Of a stretch of DNA of 64,000 nt, positions 35,975 to 44,981 are shown piece by piece. Origin of the DNA: SCGC-AG-212-J23 sp036406675. GTDB lineage: Bacteria; Pseudomonadota; Gammaproteobacteria; Burkholderiales; SG8-39. Each line of letters begins with the position of its first letter. The first letter of the stretch is position 1. Location: NCBI GenBank assembly GCA_036406675.1, contig DASXAO010000033.1:29590-93589 (forward strand). Direction: 5' to 3'. The notes below the pieces were generated by a model that was not told the origin of the DNA, searched no databases, and worked only from the letters and a program-made list of their open reading frames with translations. The translations under genes and the position numbers were made by a program.

Positions 35975-38338
35975 TCACTTGCGTACGGCTCGAATCGCTT
36001 GCCATACACGGTGCGGTGTCGCCGGCATGTCGAGCTGCTGCACGCCGAGCGGCCTCAGCGCATCGAGGACGGCGTTCATCACCGCCGGCGGCGCGCCCAC
36101 GCAGCCCGCCTCGCCCACCCCTTTCACGCCGATCGGGTTGGTCTTCGCCGGCACGTCGATGAAATCGAGCTCGTAGTGCGGCGGCAGGTCGGCGGCGCGC
36201 GGCATCGCGTAGTCCATGAAGCTCGCCGAAAGCAGCTGCCCCGACTCGCGGTCGAAGGCGACGCTCTCCATCAGCGCCTGGCCGATGCCTTGGGCGAGCG
36301 CGCCCTCGATCTGCCCGTGGCAGATCATCGGATTGATCACGCGTCCGACGTCGTCCACCACCGCGTAGCGGTCCACGAAGACCTCGCCGGTTTGGGGGTC
36401 GACCTCGAGCTCGCAGGCATGGCAGCCGTTCGGGAAGGTCGGCGGCACCGCCGACGAGCCGCTCGCGTCGAGCCCGGTGCCGAATTTCGTCGTCGGGCCC
36501 GCCGGCCGGAAGAACGCCTTCGCCACATCGCTCATGGGAAGGGCGCGGTCGGTGCCCACCACGGTGAACTTGCCGGCCTGGAACTCGATGTCCTTCGAAT
36601 TGACCTCGAGGAGATGCGCCGCCATCAGCTTGCCCTTCTCGACGATCGCGTCTGCCGCGCTTTTCAGCGCCGAGCTGCCGAGCATCGCGCTGCGCGAAGC
36701 GTAGGTGCCGCGGCCGAACGATACGGCGTCGGTGTCGCCCTGCACCAGGCGGATGTTCTCGAACGGCACGCCCAGCCAGTCCGAGACGAGCTGGGCATAG
36801 GTCGTGGCATGACCCTGGCCATGCGAATGCGTGCCGGCGACGATGGTCACCATGCCGCTCGGATCGAAGCGCAGCTCCATGCGCTCGTTGAAGACGCCCG
36901 AGTCCTCGAGGTAATAGATGAGGGCACGTCCGCGCAACCTGCCTTGCGATTCCGTATGCCTCTTGCGAGCGGCGTAGTTTTTCCAATCGGAAATCTCGAG
37001 GCAGCGGTCGGTGAGCCGGGCGAAATCGCCGGAGTCGTAGGTCCAGCCGGCCGCGGCGCCGACGGTCCAGCCGGCGGTGGTGTTGTATGGCATGGCGCTC
37101 GGCGCAATGAAGTTGCGCCGGCGCAGCTCCACCGGATCGAGGTCGAGCTTGCGCGCGGCTTCGTCCATCAGCCGTTCCATGACGTAGGAGGCTTCCGGCC
37201 GGCCGGCGCCGCGGTACGGGCCAAGCGGCGTGGTGTGCGTGAAGGTCGCCTTGCTCGCAACGAGCATCGCGGGCACGACATAGACGTTCGGGATGTTGCG
37301 CAGGGAGCAGAGGACCGGCACCACCCCCGCGTTGGTAACGTACGCGCCGACCGCGTGCAGCGCCTGGGCCCGCACCGCGAGAATCCTGCCGTTCTCGTCG
37401 AGCGCCATCTCGGCCGTGATGAGCTGGTCCCGACCGTGGTTGTCGCCGAGCAGCGATTCGGTGCGCGTAGCGACCCATTTCACCGGACGGCCGAGCCTGC
37501 GCGAAGCGAGCAGCACCAGGCCGTCCTCCGGATAGGTGTCGCCCTTCATGCCGAAGCCGCCGCCGACATCGGGCGAGATCACGCGCAGCCGGGTTTCCGG
37601 GATCTTGAATACGGCACCGGCTAGGAGCGAGCGCGCGCCGTGCGGGTTTTGCGAGCTGGTATGGAGCGTGAAGGTTCCTTCGGCTGCGTTGAAATCACCG
37701 ATCGCGGCGCGCGGCTCCATGGCATTCGCGCTGATGCGGTTGTTGTATAGGCGCACCGATGCCGTGTGTTTCGCCCTGGCGAAGGCGGCTTCGGTCGCGT
37801 CCTTGTTCCCCATCATCAACGGGAACGCGAGGTTCCCGGCCGCGTTGTCGTCCCAGACTTTGGGCGCGCCTTCGCGCGCCGCGTCCTCGACGCTCACCGC
37901 CGCGGGCAAGGGCTCGTAATCGACCTCGACGCGCTCGGCCGCCACGCGCGCCTCCTCGGGGGTGCGCGCGACGACGAAAGCCACGCGATCGCCGACGTAG
38001 CGCACCTTCGCCGGCTCGAGCAGCGGCCTGAAAGTCCGGTAGCCCTTCGGGCCGCCCATGTCCTCGGGCATGAAGAGCGGCGGGATGCCGCCCAGGCCTT
38101 CCGCCTTTACGTCTTCCCCCGTCAACACAAGCTGCACGCCGGGACTCTGCAGGGCGGGCCGGATGTTGATGCCACGGATGCGCGCGTGCGCGTGCGGCGA
38201 CATGACGACCGCGCCGTGCAGCATGTGCGGCAGCTGCAGGTCGTCGACATAGCGCGAGCGGCCTGTGAGGTAGCGCTGGTCCTCGACCCTGCGCACCGGC
38301 TGTCCGATTCCATGACGATTCATCGAGGCGGTTTTCAT
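35975..38338 (-). CDS. Molybdopterin-binding large subunit (CoxL-like), orphan
   Basis: A 787-residue xanthine-dehydrogenase-family subunit. An N-terminal hammerhead domain (QRYLTGRSRYVDDLQLPHML) is followed by molybdopterin domains with DVGGGFGMKGDTYPED, GPYRGAGRPEASYVMERL and the catalytic Glu in GVGEAGCVGAPP. It is probably an aldehyde or hydroxyaryl hydroxylase. No FAD or [2Fe-2S] gene lies next to it; the [2Fe-2S] gene at 30172 in the same operon could serve both. First gene of the nine-gene operon, divergent from an SDR across 52 bases. Confidence 0.9.
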   Translation of the reverse strand: MKTASMNRHGIGQPVRRVEDQRYLTGRSRYVDDLQLPHMLHGAVVMSPHAHARIRGINIRPALQSPGVQLVLTGEDVKAEGLGGIPPLFMPEDMGGPKGYRTFRPLLEPAKVRYVGDRVAFVVARTPEEARVAAERVEVDYEPLPAAVSVEDAAREGAPKVWDDNAAGNLAFPLMMGNKDATEAAFARAKHTASVRLYNNRISANAMEPRAAIGDFNAAEGTFTLHTSSQNPHGARSLLAGAVFKIPETRLRVISPDVGGGFGMKGDTYPEDGLVLLASRRLGRPVKWVATRTESLLGDNHGRDQLITAEMALDENGRILAVRAQALHAVGAYVTNAGVVPVLCSLRNIPNVYVVPAMLVASKATFTHTTPLGPYRGAGRPEASYVMERLMDEAARKLDLDPVELRRRNFIAPSAMPYNTTAGWTVGAAAGWTYDSGDFARLTDRCLEISDWKNYAARKRHTESQGRLRGRALIYYLEDSGVFNERMELRFDPSGMVTIVAGTHSHGQGHATTYAQLVSDWLGVPFENIRLVQGDTDAVSFGRGTYASRSAMLGSSALKSAADAIVEKGKLMAAHLLEVNSKDIEFQAGKFTVVGTDRALPMSDVAKAFFRPAGPTTKFGTGLDASGSSAVPPTFPNGCHACELEVDPQTGEVFVDRYAVVDDVGRVINPMICHGQIEGALAQGIGQALMESVAFDRESGQLLSASFMDYAMPRAADLPPHYELDFIDVPAKTNPIGVKGVGEAGCVGAPPAVMNAVLDALRPLGVQQLDMPATPHRVWQAIRAVRK

Positions 38339-38390
38339 CTGCTACGATCTGAAGGTGAAGATGTCCGTCCGATCTTAAGCAGGCTTTACC

Positions 38391-39152
38391 TTGGCGTCCA
38401 GAAAAGCCGCGCTCGTCACGGGCGGCGCCACCGGCATCGGCCGCAGCGCCGTGCTGGCGCTGGCGCGCGCGGGGTTCGATGTTGCCGTCAACTACAGCTC
38501 GAGCGAAACCGCGGCGCGCGAAACGGCCGCCGCGGCCGAGAGACTCGGCGCGGGCACGCTTCTTGTGCGCTGCGACGTCAGCGACGAGAAAGCTGTCAGG
38601 GCGATGCTGCGCGCGGTCGAGGAGAAATTTCAGAGGCTGGACGTGCTGGTGAACAACGCCGGCACGACCGCCGCGTGGAAGCCGCGCGACCTCGAGACGC
38701 TGTCGCTCGAGGAATGGGATCGGGTGTTCGCGGTCAACGTGCGGGGCCTGTTCCAGGTCACCCGCGCGGCCCTACCCTTGCTTCGCAAGGGCGAAAATCC
38801 TTCCATCATCAACACGGCGAGCATCGTGGGCCTCAGGCCGGGTCCGCAGCCCCTGCCGTATGCCGCCAGCAAGGCGGCGGTCGTCAACCTCACCAAGACG
38901 CTCGCCTGGAACCTCGGCCCCGAGATCCGGGTCAACGCGGTCGCCCCGGGCTGGATGGAAGGCGACTGGATGAAGCGCATGCTGAAGGACAAGTACGCCG
39001 ACCTCATGGAGAAGCGCGCCAGGGCGACGCCGCTCAGGCGCGTCGTGACCGCCGACGACGTGGCCGAGACCATGATGAGCCTGATCCAGTCGAACCGCTT
39101 CGTCACCGGCGAGGTCGTGGTGATCGACGGCGGCTTCACGGCTTCGACCTGA
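38391..39152 (+). CDS. SDR family oxidoreductase (FabG-like)
   Basis: A 253-residue classical short-chain dehydrogenase. The cofactor motif is VTGGATGIGRSA, with NNAG, catalytic Ser in INTASIVG and YxxxK in PYAASKAAV. It uses NAD(P) to interconvert an alcohol and a ketone. TTG start at 38391. It leads a four-gene plus-strand unit (SDR, ligase, amidohydrolase, GlcG-like) divergent from the nine-gene operon. Confidence 0.9.
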   Translation: MASRKAALVTGGATGIGRSAVLALARAGFDVAVNYSSSETAARETAAAAERLGAGTLLVRCDVSDEKAVRAMLRAVEEKFQRLDVLVNNAGTTAAWKPRDLETLSLEEWDRVFAVNVRGLFQVTRAALPLLRKGENPSIINTASIVGLRPGPQPLPYAASKAAVVNLTKTLAWNLGPEIRVNAVAPGWMEGDWMKRMLKDKYADLMEKRARATPLRRVVTADDVAETMMSLIQSNRFVTGEVVVIDGGFTAST

Positions 39153-39153
39153 C

Positions 39154-40770
39154 ATGCTGCCGGGCGTAGTGCCGTTTCCGCCGGAGCTCGCGCAGCGCTA
39201 CCGCGCGAAGGGCTATTGGCGCGACAAATCGCTCGCCGAAGAATTTTCGATCGCGTTTCAGCAGTTCGCGGACCGGACCGCCCTGGTCGACGGGGAACGG
39301 CGCTATACCTACCGGCAGATCGACGAGCTCACCGACAACCTGGCGCTCAACCTGCTCGAGCTCGGGCTGAAGCCGCTCGATCGCGTGGTGCCGACGCTTC
39401 CCAACATCGCCGAGTTCGTGCTGCTCTACTTCGCGCTGCAGAAGATCGGCGCCATCCCGATCGCGGCGCTGGTGACGCACCGCTTCGCCGAGGTGAACCA
39501 GTTCGTGCAGCTCTCCGGGGCGACGGCGTGCTTCTATCCGGAGCGCCAGGGCGACTTCGCTTTCGAGCCGATGATCCGGCGGGTGCAGGCCGGGAACCCG
39601 CAGCTCAAGCACTGCGTCTCGCTGCCGCGCCTGGAGGACCTGATTCACCGCAAGGCGCGGCTCGCGCCAGACGAGCTCGAGAAGGTGCGGATCGACCCGG
39701 CCGACCCGTGCATCTTCCAGCTTTCGGGCGGCACCACCGGCATCCCGAAGCTCATTCCCCGCACGCACAACGACTACGCGTACAACTCGAAGACCGCGGC
39801 GCCGGTTTGCGGCGTCACCGCGAGCTCGGTGCTGCTCCTCGCGCTGCCGATCGCGCACAACCTGCCGCTGGCGTGCCCGGGAATCCAGGGCTATTTCTTC
39901 CACGGCGGCAAGGTCGTGCTCTCGCCGACCACGCGCCCGGAGCCGATGTTCGAGCTGGTTCAGAAACACCGCGTGACGCACATCAAGGTAGTGCCGGCGC
40001 TCCTTGTCCGGCTCATCAACGACGCGTCGATCGGGAAGTACGATCTTTCGAGCGTGAGGCTGATCCAGAGCGGCGGCCAGCGCATGCAGCCCGAGGTGCG
40101 GTTGCGCACCCAGGAGCTCATCCCGGGCGCGTTCGTGCAGGAGAATTTCGGCATGTCGGAAGGGATGCTGTTCTTCGTCCGGCTCGACGACCCGCAGCAA
40201 GTGAAGCTCGAGACCTGCGGCCGGCCGGTCTCGCCCGACGACGAGGTGAAGCTCGCCGACGACGACGGGCGCGAGGTCGCCGAAGGCGAGGTGGGCGAGC
40301 TGACCTGCCGCGGCCCCTATACGCTGCGCGGCTACTTCGGCGTGCCCGAGTACAACGCGCGCCAGTTCACTCCGGACGGCTTCTACCGCTCGGGCGACCT
40401 GATGCGCCGGCATCCGTCGGGCAATTACGTGGTCGAGGGCAGAAAGAAGGACCTGATCAACCGCGGCGGCGAGAAGATCAGCGCCGAGGAGATCGAAAAC
40501 CTGATCCTGATGCATCCGTGCGTGCAGAATGTCGCCTGCGTTCCGGTCAGCGACCCGGACCTCGGCGAGCGCATGTGCGCCTGCCTGATCCTGAAAACCG
40601 GGAAGCACCTCACGCTCGCGGAGCTGGTGGAATTCCTCAAGGACAAGGAGATCGCGAAATTCAAGCTGCCCGAGCGGCTCTACGTCTGCGACGACTTCCC
40701 GGTGTCCGCGTTCGGCAAGGTGTCGAAGAAGACGCTGTCCGAGCTGGCTGAGAGAAATGCGCATCATTGA
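39154..40770 (+). CDS. Aryl acid-AMP/CoA ligase (EntE/DhbE-like)
   Basis: A 538-residue adenylate-forming enzyme. Motifs are LSGGTTGIPKLIPRTHNDYA (phosphate loop with the EntE-type extension), NFGMSEGMLFFVRL, YRSGDLMRR, GRKKDLINRGGEKIS and a C-terminal catalytic Lys in GKVSKKTL. The closest recognisable group activates 2,3-dihydroxybenzoate or salicylate. No peptide synthetase or siderophore gene is nearby, so an aryl-CoA ligase for catabolism is more likely. It starts 1 base after the SDR stop and overlaps the amidohydrolase by 14 bases. Confidence 0.88.
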   Translation: MLPGVVPFPPELAQRYRAKGYWRDKSLAEEFSIAFQQFADRTALVDGERRYTYRQIDELTDNLALNLLELGLKPLDRVVPTLPNIAEFVLLYFALQKIGAIPIAALVTHRFAEVNQFVQLSGATACFYPERQGDFAFEPMIRRVQAGNPQLKHCVSLPRLEDLIHRKARLAPDELEKVRIDPADPCIFQLSGGTTGIPKLIPRTHNDYAYNSKTAAPVCGVTASSVLLLALPIAHNLPLACPGIQGYFFHGGKVVLSPTTRPEPMFELVQKHRVTHIKVVPALLVRLINDASIGKYDLSSVRLIQSGGQRMQPEVRLRTQELIPGAFVQENFGMSEGMLFFVRLDDPQQVKLETCGRPVSPDDEVKLADDDGREVAEGEVGELTCRGPYTLRGYFGVPEYNARQFTPDGFYRSGDLMRRHPSGNYVVEGRKKDLINRGGEKISAEEIENLILMHPCVQNVACVPVSDPDLGERMCACLILKTGKHLTLAELVEFLKDKEIAKFKLPERLYVCDDFPVSAFGKVSKKTLSELAERNAHH

Positions 40771-41599
40771 CCTGCACTGCTACCCGGGCACCGCGGAGTG
40801 GATCCGCTGCCAGGGCCCGTACGTCGAGGCGCTCGCGAAGTACTGGAAGCGCGAGTGGGTGGCGCGCACCGAGGAAGAGGTCATCAAAGACTTCACCGAC
40901 TACGGCGTCGAGGCGGTGCTGGTCGCGCTCGACCTCGAGACCACGATCGAGACCCCGCCGGTGACCAACGAGTACGTCCATGCCATGTGGAAGCGCCATC
41001 CTCGACGCATCGTCCAGGCCTGGGGCGCGGTCGAGCCGGCGAAGGGCGAGGTCGCGCTGGCGCAGGCGAAGCGCGCCGCGACCGAGCTCGGCATGCTCGG
41101 GTTCCACTTCCACCCGATCATGCAGCACTTCGCGGTGAGCGACCGGCGCTACTACCCGCTGTTCGAGCTGATCGACGAGCTCAAGGCAGCCGTGATGATC
41201 GACGTCGGCACCACCGGGATGGGCGCCGGCATGCCGGGCGGCCACGGCGCGCTGATCAACCACGCCCATCCGAGCCACATCGACCAGCTCGCCGCCGACT
41301 TCCCGCAGATGAAGATCCTCATGGCGCATCCGGGCTGGCCGTGGGTCGAGGAAACCACGGCCGTCGCGCTGCACAAGGGCAACGTCTACTGGGAGATGTC
41401 GGGCTGGGCGCCGAAATATTTCCCCGGCAACCTCAAGATCGACATGCGCGGGCGGCTGCAGGACAAGGTCATGTTCGGCAGCGACTACCCGAGCATGCCG
41501 TACTCGCGCATCCTCAAGGAGTGGCAGGAGCTCGGCTACTCCGACGAAGTCATGGAAAAGATTTTCCACAAGAACGCCGAGCGCATCCTCGGACTCTGA
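40757..41599 (+). CDS. Amidohydrolase family 2 (ACMSD/LigW-like) protein
   Basis: A 280-residue metal-dependent barrel. Metal-site candidates are IDLHCYPG, GFHFHPIMQ, LMAHPGWPW and FGSDYPSMP. The family includes non-oxidative decarboxylases of aromatic acids and hydrolases. The N-terminal HxH is replaced by HCY, which suggests a mononuclear site. It overlaps the ligase gene by 14 bases and is followed by a GlcG-like gene after 12 bases. Confidence 0.84.
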   Translation: MRIIDLHCYPGTAEWIRCQGPYVEALAKYWKREWVARTEEEVIKDFTDYGVEAVLVALDLETTIETPPVTNEYVHAMWKRHPRRIVQAWGAVEPAKGEVALAQAKRAATELGMLGFHFHPIMQHFAVSDRRYYPLFELIDELKAAVMIDVGTTGMGAGMPGGHGALINHAHPSHIDQLAADFPQMKILMAHPGWPWVEETTAVALHKGNVYWEMSGWAPKYFPGNLKIDMRGRLQDKVMFGSDYPSMPYSRILKEWQELGYSDEVMEKIFHKNAERILGL

Positions 41600-41611
41600 A
41601 GGAGGAACCTG

Positions 41612-42046
41612 GTGCCTGACCTGACCCTGAGACAAGCAAACCACATTATCGAAGCGGCGCTCGCCAAGGCGCGCGCGATGCAGATCAAGCCGATCGCCGT
41701 GGTGGTGCTCGACGATAGCGGCAACGTGAAGGCCGCCCAGCGGGAAGACGGCGCGAGCATGTTCCGCTTCGACGTCGCGCAGGGCAAGGCCTGGGCCGCG
41801 GTCGCCATGGGCGCCTCGAGCCGCGCGCTCGCCAAGCGGGCCAGGGACAATCCGAATTTCTTCATCACGCTCGCCGCCACCGCGCAGGGCAAATTCCTGC
41901 CGCAGACCGGCGGCGTGCTGATCAAGGACGGCTCCGGACAGATTCTCGGCGCTGCGGGCGCGAGCGGCGGCACCGGCGAGGAGGACGAGACGGCGTGCGC
42001 CCACGGCATCCAGCAGGCGGGGCTTTTCGCCGACGCCAACGGCTGA
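41612..42046 (+). CDS. GlcG/HbpS-like (DUF336) protein
   Basis: A 144-residue single-domain protein of the GlcG/HbpS family: LTLRQANHIIEAALAKARAM, AVVVLDDSGNVKAAQRED, GGVLIKDGSGQILGAAGASG and DETACAHGI. Members bind haem or serve unknown roles in catabolic operons. GTG 41612 has AAGGAGGA about 6 bases upstream. It ends just before the hairpin that separates it from the convergent CocE gene. Confidence 0.88.
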   Translation: MPDLTLRQANHIIEAALAKARAMQIKPIAVVVLDDSGNVKAAQREDGASMFRFDVAQGKAWAAVAMGASSRALAKRARDNPNFFITLAATAQGKFLPQTGGVLIKDGSGQILGAAGASGGTGEEDETACAHGIQQAGLFADANG

Positions 42047-42047
42047 G

Positions 42048-42138
42048 AAAAAGGGGTCAGAGGAATTTTCCTGTAACAAGTTGGCGCGCGTACGCAGCGC
42101 CCAAAGTTGTTACAGGAAAATTCCTCTGACCCCTTTTT
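42048..42138. terminator. Perfect 32-bp inverted repeat, bidirectional terminator-like REP element
   Basis: Arms 42048-42079 and 42107-42138 are exact reverse complements. Each is tipped by an A/T run (AAAAAGGGGTCAGAGG ... CCTCTGACCCCTTTTT). It lies between the convergent ends of the GlcG-like gene (42046) and the CocE-like gene (42140). The stem and U-tract on both strands suit a two-way intrinsic terminator. It shares GGGGTCAGA with the element at 45827. Confidence 0.85.
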
Positions 42139-42139
42139 T

Positions 42140-43852
42140 TCAGCGCGACAAGCCGAACGAGCTGACGTCGCCGCCCGAGAAGAATGTGCCGATGACGTTG
42201 CCGCGCGTCACCGGAAGGTCGACGCGCGAAGGGTGCGATTCATCGCAGTGGAGCGTGATCCGCGCCGGTCGCGGCCGGCGCAGGTGGTTGCGCGCGATCG
42301 CCTCGAGCGAGGTCTGCGCCGGCTCGTCGTCGGCGCCCTTGATGCGCAGCGCGATGCGCTCGCCGCCGCGGAAAAGCCGCGCCGTCGCCACGATCGGAAT
42401 CGAGACCTCGTAAATCTTCGCCGGCTCGAGCGGCTCGCGCGCCTCGTGCGCGAGCACCGGGTCCCAGGCGGGCGATCCCTCGCGCAGGCGCCGCTGCGAA
42501 GCGCGCAGCCAGCCGCGCGTCAGTTCCCGCTCCTTGCCGGCCGCATCGACCGCGAGGACCGTGGCAAAAAGAAGCGCCTCGGTGTCGGACGTCGAAAAAT
42601 GGAGCGTCAGGACCGCAGGTCCGAGGATCTCGGTGTTCTCCACCAGCGGCGGGGTCTGGAAGCGCGCCTCGCCGTGCTCGAAAGGCGACTCGTTGAACGA
42701 CACCGTGCCGGCGCCGGGCCAGGGCTCGTGCTCGGAAAGCGTGCCGTCGGCGTGCAGGTAGAAGCTCGTCCAGCGCGCCTCGGGCGGCGGCCAGTCGTCG
42801 AGCGCCTTCCACTCGCCGGTGGGGGGGATGAAGCAGCGCACCGGCGGCTCCTCCATCACGCCGGTGTCGTTGTCCTTGAGCCAGTGGTCGAACCAGCGCA
42901 GCGCCTCCTCGTGGTACTGGTACACCGGGCGGTCGAGGTAGACCGGCGGGCCGATCACCATCTTCTTCGGGCCCTTCCATTGCTGCCACGCGCTGAACGC
43001 TCCCGGCAGGTGCAGCCCGTAGATGCCCCAGCAGCCGCCGAGATAGGCCGGAATCGTGGCGCGATCGTCGCGCGCGCTGCGCTCGCGCCAGAACGGCCCG
43101 TCGAACGGGTGCAGCAGCACGTCGACGATGACTGCGTTGGTGCCGGCGTCCGGGTTCTGCAGCGCTTCGCGCAGCGGCGGCTGCGCCATGACCTCTTCGT
43201 CGCGCATCGCCTGGGCGATGGCCTGCCGGTACTTCTCCTCGCCGTGCGCCTGCTTGTAGAAGCTGCGGTATCTCGGGTTGTGCGCGCTGTTCCGCCAGTG
43301 GGCGAGGAACCCGGCCGCGAGGATGCCGCCGTGGTACCAGCGGTGGCGGTAGTCGTCGGCACCGGAGAACGGCGCGAACACCGCCTTCAGCGCCGGGGGC
43401 GCCGCCGCCGCGACGAGCTTCGCGATGCGGGCGAAGTACGACACGCCGAACATGCCGACGCGGCCGCTCGACCAGGTTTGCTCGGCGAGCCAGCCGACGA
43501 GGTGGCCGATGTCCTCGACCTCGAGCGGCCCGCCGAGCTGGTAGAAGCCCTCGGACTTCCCCGAGCCGCGCACATTGAACACCGCGTGCACGTAGCCGCG
43601 CCGGGCGAAGAAGCTCGAGTCGCCGCTTTCCATGTAGCCGCGCATCGGCGTGAAGCCGATCGGGCGCAGCGGCGGCGATTGCAGGTCCTTGTTGTAGGGA
43701 TGCGCGCCGAGCAGGACCGGGTAGCGCCCCGGCGTCGCCGGTCGGTAGACGTTGCCGTCGAGGAGCGTTCCGTCCGGCATGCGGACCTTGACGTCTTGAT
43801 CGACGAGCACTTCGTGGACGCGCGGCGACGTCGCCCAGCGGCGGGTGAACAT
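42140..43852 (-). CDS. CocE/NonD-family (X-Pro dipeptidyl-peptidase-like) hydrolase
   Basis: A 570-residue serine hydrolase. The N-terminal alpha/beta domain has VRMPDGTLLDGNVYRP, FNVRGSGKSEG and the nucleophile Ser138 in GMFGVSYFA. A cap follows, and a C-terminal jelly-roll domain (from about residue 330) ends with ARLFRGGERIALRIKG. CocE-type enzymes cleave esters or amides; the substrate is unknown. It has no signal peptide. It is divergent from the LigA-like gene across 53 AT-richer bases. Confidence 0.87.
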   Translation of the reverse strand: MFTRRWATSPRVHEVLVDQDVKVRMPDGTLLDGNVYRPATPGRYPVLLGAHPYNKDLQSPPLRPIGFTPMRGYMESGDSSFFARRGYVHAVFNVRGSGKSEGFYQLGGPLEVEDIGHLVGWLAEQTWSSGRVGMFGVSYFARIAKLVAAAAPPALKAVFAPFSGADDYRHRWYHGGILAAGFLAHWRNSAHNPRYRSFYKQAHGEEKYRQAIAQAMRDEEVMAQPPLREALQNPDAGTNAVIVDVLLHPFDGPFWRERSARDDRATIPAYLGGCWGIYGLHLPGAFSAWQQWKGPKKMVIGPPVYLDRPVYQYHEEALRWFDHWLKDNDTGVMEEPPVRCFIPPTGEWKALDDWPPPEARWTSFYLHADGTLSEHEPWPGAGTVSFNESPFEHGEARFQTPPLVENTEILGPAVLTLHFSTSDTEALLFATVLAVDAAGKERELTRGWLRASQRRLREGSPAWDPVLAHEAREPLEPAKIYEVSIPIVATARLFRGGERIALRIKGADDEPAQTSLEAIARNHLRRPRPARITLHCDESHPSRVDLPVTRGNVIGTFFSGGDVSSFGLSR

Positions 43853-43905
43853 GGCAATCCCAGTGTCTGAAAATTGCGCGGTATGTTAATGCGGATATTG
43901 GATTT

Positions 43906-44163
43906 ATGATTGGGTCGATGCGCGATTACTGGCTGTCCAAGCTCTTCTACGACCTGCAGTCTCCGGCCGCGGTGGCGGAATACCGCGCCGAGCGCGACAA
44001 GGTCCTGGATCGCTACCGCATCGAGGCGCCGGTGCGCAAGGCGCTGGCCGAGAACGACGTGCCGTTCCTCGCGCAGCGCGTGAACGCCTACCTGCTGCGC
44101 TACTACTTTTTCGCCACCGGCATGAAGGACGAGGAATTCAAGCGGAGGCTGCGCCATGGCTAG
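43906..44163 (+). CDS. LigA-like small subunit of an extradiol dioxygenase
   Basis: An 85-residue helical protein (MRDYWLSKLFYDLQSP, VRKALAENDVPFLAQRVNAY, LLRYYFFATGMKDEEF). It resembles the short subunit-A proteins that accompany class III dioxygenases. It overlaps the LigB-like gene by 8 bases, so the two form one enzyme. ATG 43906 or 43918 are both possible. Confidence 0.72.
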   Translation: MIGSMRDYWLSKLFYDLQSPAAVAEYRAERDKVLDRYRIEAPVRKALAENDVPFLAQRVNAYLLRYYFFATGMKDEEFKRRLRHG

Positions 44164-44980
44164 CTTCGCCGGCGCCTTTGCCGCGAGCCACGGCCCGCTC
44201 CTCATCCGCGAGTGGGAGGCGGTGCCGCGCGGCGAGCAGTCGAGGCTGAAGAACGCTTTCGAGGAGCTCGGCCGGCGCCTCAAAGCGGCGAGCCCGGACG
44301 TGCTCATCGTCGTCTCGCCCGACCACTGGTCGAACTTCTCGCTCGACAACTATCCCGCCGTCTGCCTGGGCGTCGGCGCGGTGAACGAGGGACCGCCGGA
44401 GCCGTGGATGAAGGGCTTCGCCCACCGCGAGGTCGCCGGCCACCCGGGGCTCGGTCTGCACCTCGTCGAGCAGGCGATGCGCGCCGGCTTCGAGCCTTCC
44501 GTGTCGCACCGCCTGAAGCTCGACCACGGCGCCTGCATCCCGCTGTGGCGCATGGGTCTCGACACGCTGCCGAAGGTCGTTCCGATGCTCTTGAACAGCA
44601 TCGAGCCGCCGATGCCGTCCCTGCGGCGCTGCTTCGACTGGGGTCGCCTCCTCGCCTCTGCAATTCAGAATTACAAGGAAGACATCAAGGTCGCTGTTCT
44701 CGGCACGGGCGGCCTCTCGCACTCGATCGGCGAGCCTACGATGGGCGCCATCTACGAAGACTTCGATCACGAGACGATCCGCCGATTCTCGTCCTCCGAA
44801 GATTCGCTCATCTCTTACCTCGAAGAAGAGCTGCCGCGCCGAGGGAACGGCTCGGAGGAAGTGCGTAACTGGCTCGTCGCCCACGGCGCGGCAGGCGGCC
44901 GCGGCTTCGAGCTGGTGGACTACCTTCCCGTGCCGAGCGTCATCGTCGGCTGCGGCTTCGCCTGCTGGAGCGCGAGCTGA
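44156..44980 (+). CDS. Class III (LigB-type) extradiol ring-cleavage dioxygenase
   Basis: A 274-residue Fe(II) dioxygenase. Ligand candidates are His12 (AASHGPL), the His in SPDHWSNF and the Glu in GSEEVRNWLVAHG. The catalytic His is in LGTGGLSHSIG. It differs clearly from the LigB at 17132, closer to the 2,3-dihydroxyphenyl-type branch than to protocatechuate dioxygenase, so it likely opens another catechol. A VOC dioxygenase-like gene follows after 1 base. Confidence 0.87.
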   Translation: MASFAGAFAASHGPLLIREWEAVPRGEQSRLKNAFEELGRRLKAASPDVLIVVSPDHWSNFSLDNYPAVCLGVGAVNEGPPEPWMKGFAHREVAGHPGLGLHLVEQAMRAGFEPSVSHRLKLDHGACIPLWRMGLDTLPKVVPMLLNSIEPPMPSLRRCFDWGRLLASAIQNYKEDIKVAVLGTGGLSHSIGEPTMGAIYEDFDHETIRRFSSSEDSLISYLEEELPRRGNGSEEVRNWLVAHGAAGGRGFELVDYLPVPSVIVGCGFACWSAS

Positions 44981-44981
44981 C

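Noticed and set aside
39136..40767. 543-codon minus-strand frame opposite the aryl ligase
   Set aside because: Antisense shadow without motifs; the plus-strand ligase has every adenylation motif.
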